Positions 13,807-14,211 of a DNA stretch of 14,211 bases are shown in pieces. Source of the stretch: an uncultured Bacilli bacterium (GTDB lineage: Bacteria; Bacillota_I; Bacilli_A; RF39; UBA660); assembly GCA_947628325.1 (NCBI GenBank), contig CANQZL010000019.1, forward strand, positions 1 through 14,211. The letters are read 5' to 3'. How positions within the stretch are numbered: the stretch's first letter is position 1; each line of letters begins with the position of its first letter. The position numbers were made by a program, and so were the translations under genes. The notes beneath the pieces are model-generated. The model ran no database searches, was not told where the DNA came from, and saw nothing but the letters and a program-made list of their open reading frames with translations.

Positions 13807-14211
13807 GTTATTAAATTCTAAAAAGTTAATTATAAATGATTATATAATAAGAGTTGCTTTGGATAATAATTTAAAATTAGATGAATTCTTAGTTTTAGTT
13901 TATTTTGATAATAGTTTAGATAAGGCGTTTGAAGTTGATTTAATTAGTTCTTCTCTAGGATTAGATGAACAAAGAACTATGGAAGCTTTTAATTCTTTGA
14001 TGATTAAGGGATTAGTTACTTTAGAAAGTATCAAGGATGTGGAAAGTAGATATAATGAAGTTGTAAATTTAAAAGGAATTTATGATATAGTTAGTGATAA
14101 TATTTTAGTAGATGCTAAAAAAGATGTTAGTAAGGATATTTTTAGAACTTTTCAAGAGGAATTAGGAAGACCAATATCTCCTATGGAAATAGAATTAATT
14201 AATGGTTGGTT
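13787..14211 (+). CDS. dnaD: DnaD-family replication initiation protein (N-terminal part, cut by window edge)
   Basis: DnaD helps load the replicative helicase with DnaB and DnaI in low-GC Gram-positives. The frame is open from ATG 13787 to the window end (141 codons seen). The first 75 or so residues resemble the winged-helix DnaD N-terminal domain (FLVLVYFDNSLDKAFEVDLI, then IKGLVTLES). The DNA-binding DnaD C-terminal domain starts at IFRTFQEELGRPISPMEIEL followed by INGW, a very characteristic family block. GGGAG (13772-13776) lies 10 bases before ATG. It overlaps cca by 20 bases in another frame, implying co-expression. The remainder of the conserved C-terminal domain lies outside the window. 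Confidence 0.88.
   Translation, partial: MKEQLYKLLNSKKLIINDYIIRVALDNNLKLDEFLVLVYFDNSLDKAFEVDLISSSLGLDEQRTMEAFNSLMIKGLVTLESIKDVESRYNEVVNLKGIYDIVSDNILVDAKKDVSKDIFRTFQEELGRPISPMEIELINGW

Noticed and set aside
1..14211. A mobile, defence or CRISPR-type system
   Set aside because: No transposase, integrase, direct-repeat array, tRNA attachment site or composition shift was seen; gene order is that of conserved Bacillota core blocks.

Overview
The window is a continuous, AT-rich, single-strand (+) stretch of core chromosome from a low-GC Gram-positive bacterium (Bacillota, class Bacilli in the broad sense). Consensus sigma-A promoters, strong AAGGAGG-type ribosome binding sites, short U-tailed hairpin terminators and Bacillus-like gene order all point there. 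TGA works as a stop (for example at the ATGA junctions after spoIIGA, rlmN and rsgA), so this is not the Mycoplasma code. The presence of spoIIGA and sigE implies an endospore-forming lineage or one recently derived from such. The very AT-rich composition, divergent FtsA and compact spacing would fit an uncultured gut Bacilli lineage (RF39- or Erysipelotrichales-like); that placement is inference.

Layout. 1-119: tail of an unidentified gene. 155-1636: a textbook promoter, a structured leader with a terminator/antiterminator switch, then infC-rpmI-rplT (IF3, L35, L20) and a terminator. 1680-4100: a promoter, ftsA-ftsZ and a terminator. 4125-5215: a single gene for a zinc-ribbon, one-pass membrane protein, with its own promoter and terminator. 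5262-6739: spoIIGA-sigE, the protease and pro-sigma factor of the mother-cell compartment, overlapping by 4 bases. 6731-7523: an unrecognised four-helix membrane protein with its own promoter, sitting where sigG lies in Bacillus. 7591-12627: the operon rlmN-prpC-prkC-rsgA-rpe with tight or overlapping junctions, ending in a terminator. 12671-14211: cca followed by the start of dnaD, cut by the window edge.

How they work together. The blocks cover translation (IF3, L20, L35, RlmN, RsgA, CCA-adding enzyme), division (FtsA, FtsZ), the start of sporulation (SpoIIGA, SigE), Ser/Thr phospho-signalling (PrkC and PrpC), pentose phosphate metabolism (Rpe) and replication start (DnaD). The most informative non-coding signal is the infC leader. 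A tandem ATCCAC repeat at 213-224 can pair with the 5' arm of a terminator and, alternatively, with the infC ribosome binding site. infC itself appears to lack a canonical start codon. L20 carries an unusual C-terminal extension. I see no mobile element, CRISPR array, tRNA, rRNA or phage gene, and no clear new defence or metabolic system; the window is mainly housekeeping with a few lineage-specific features.
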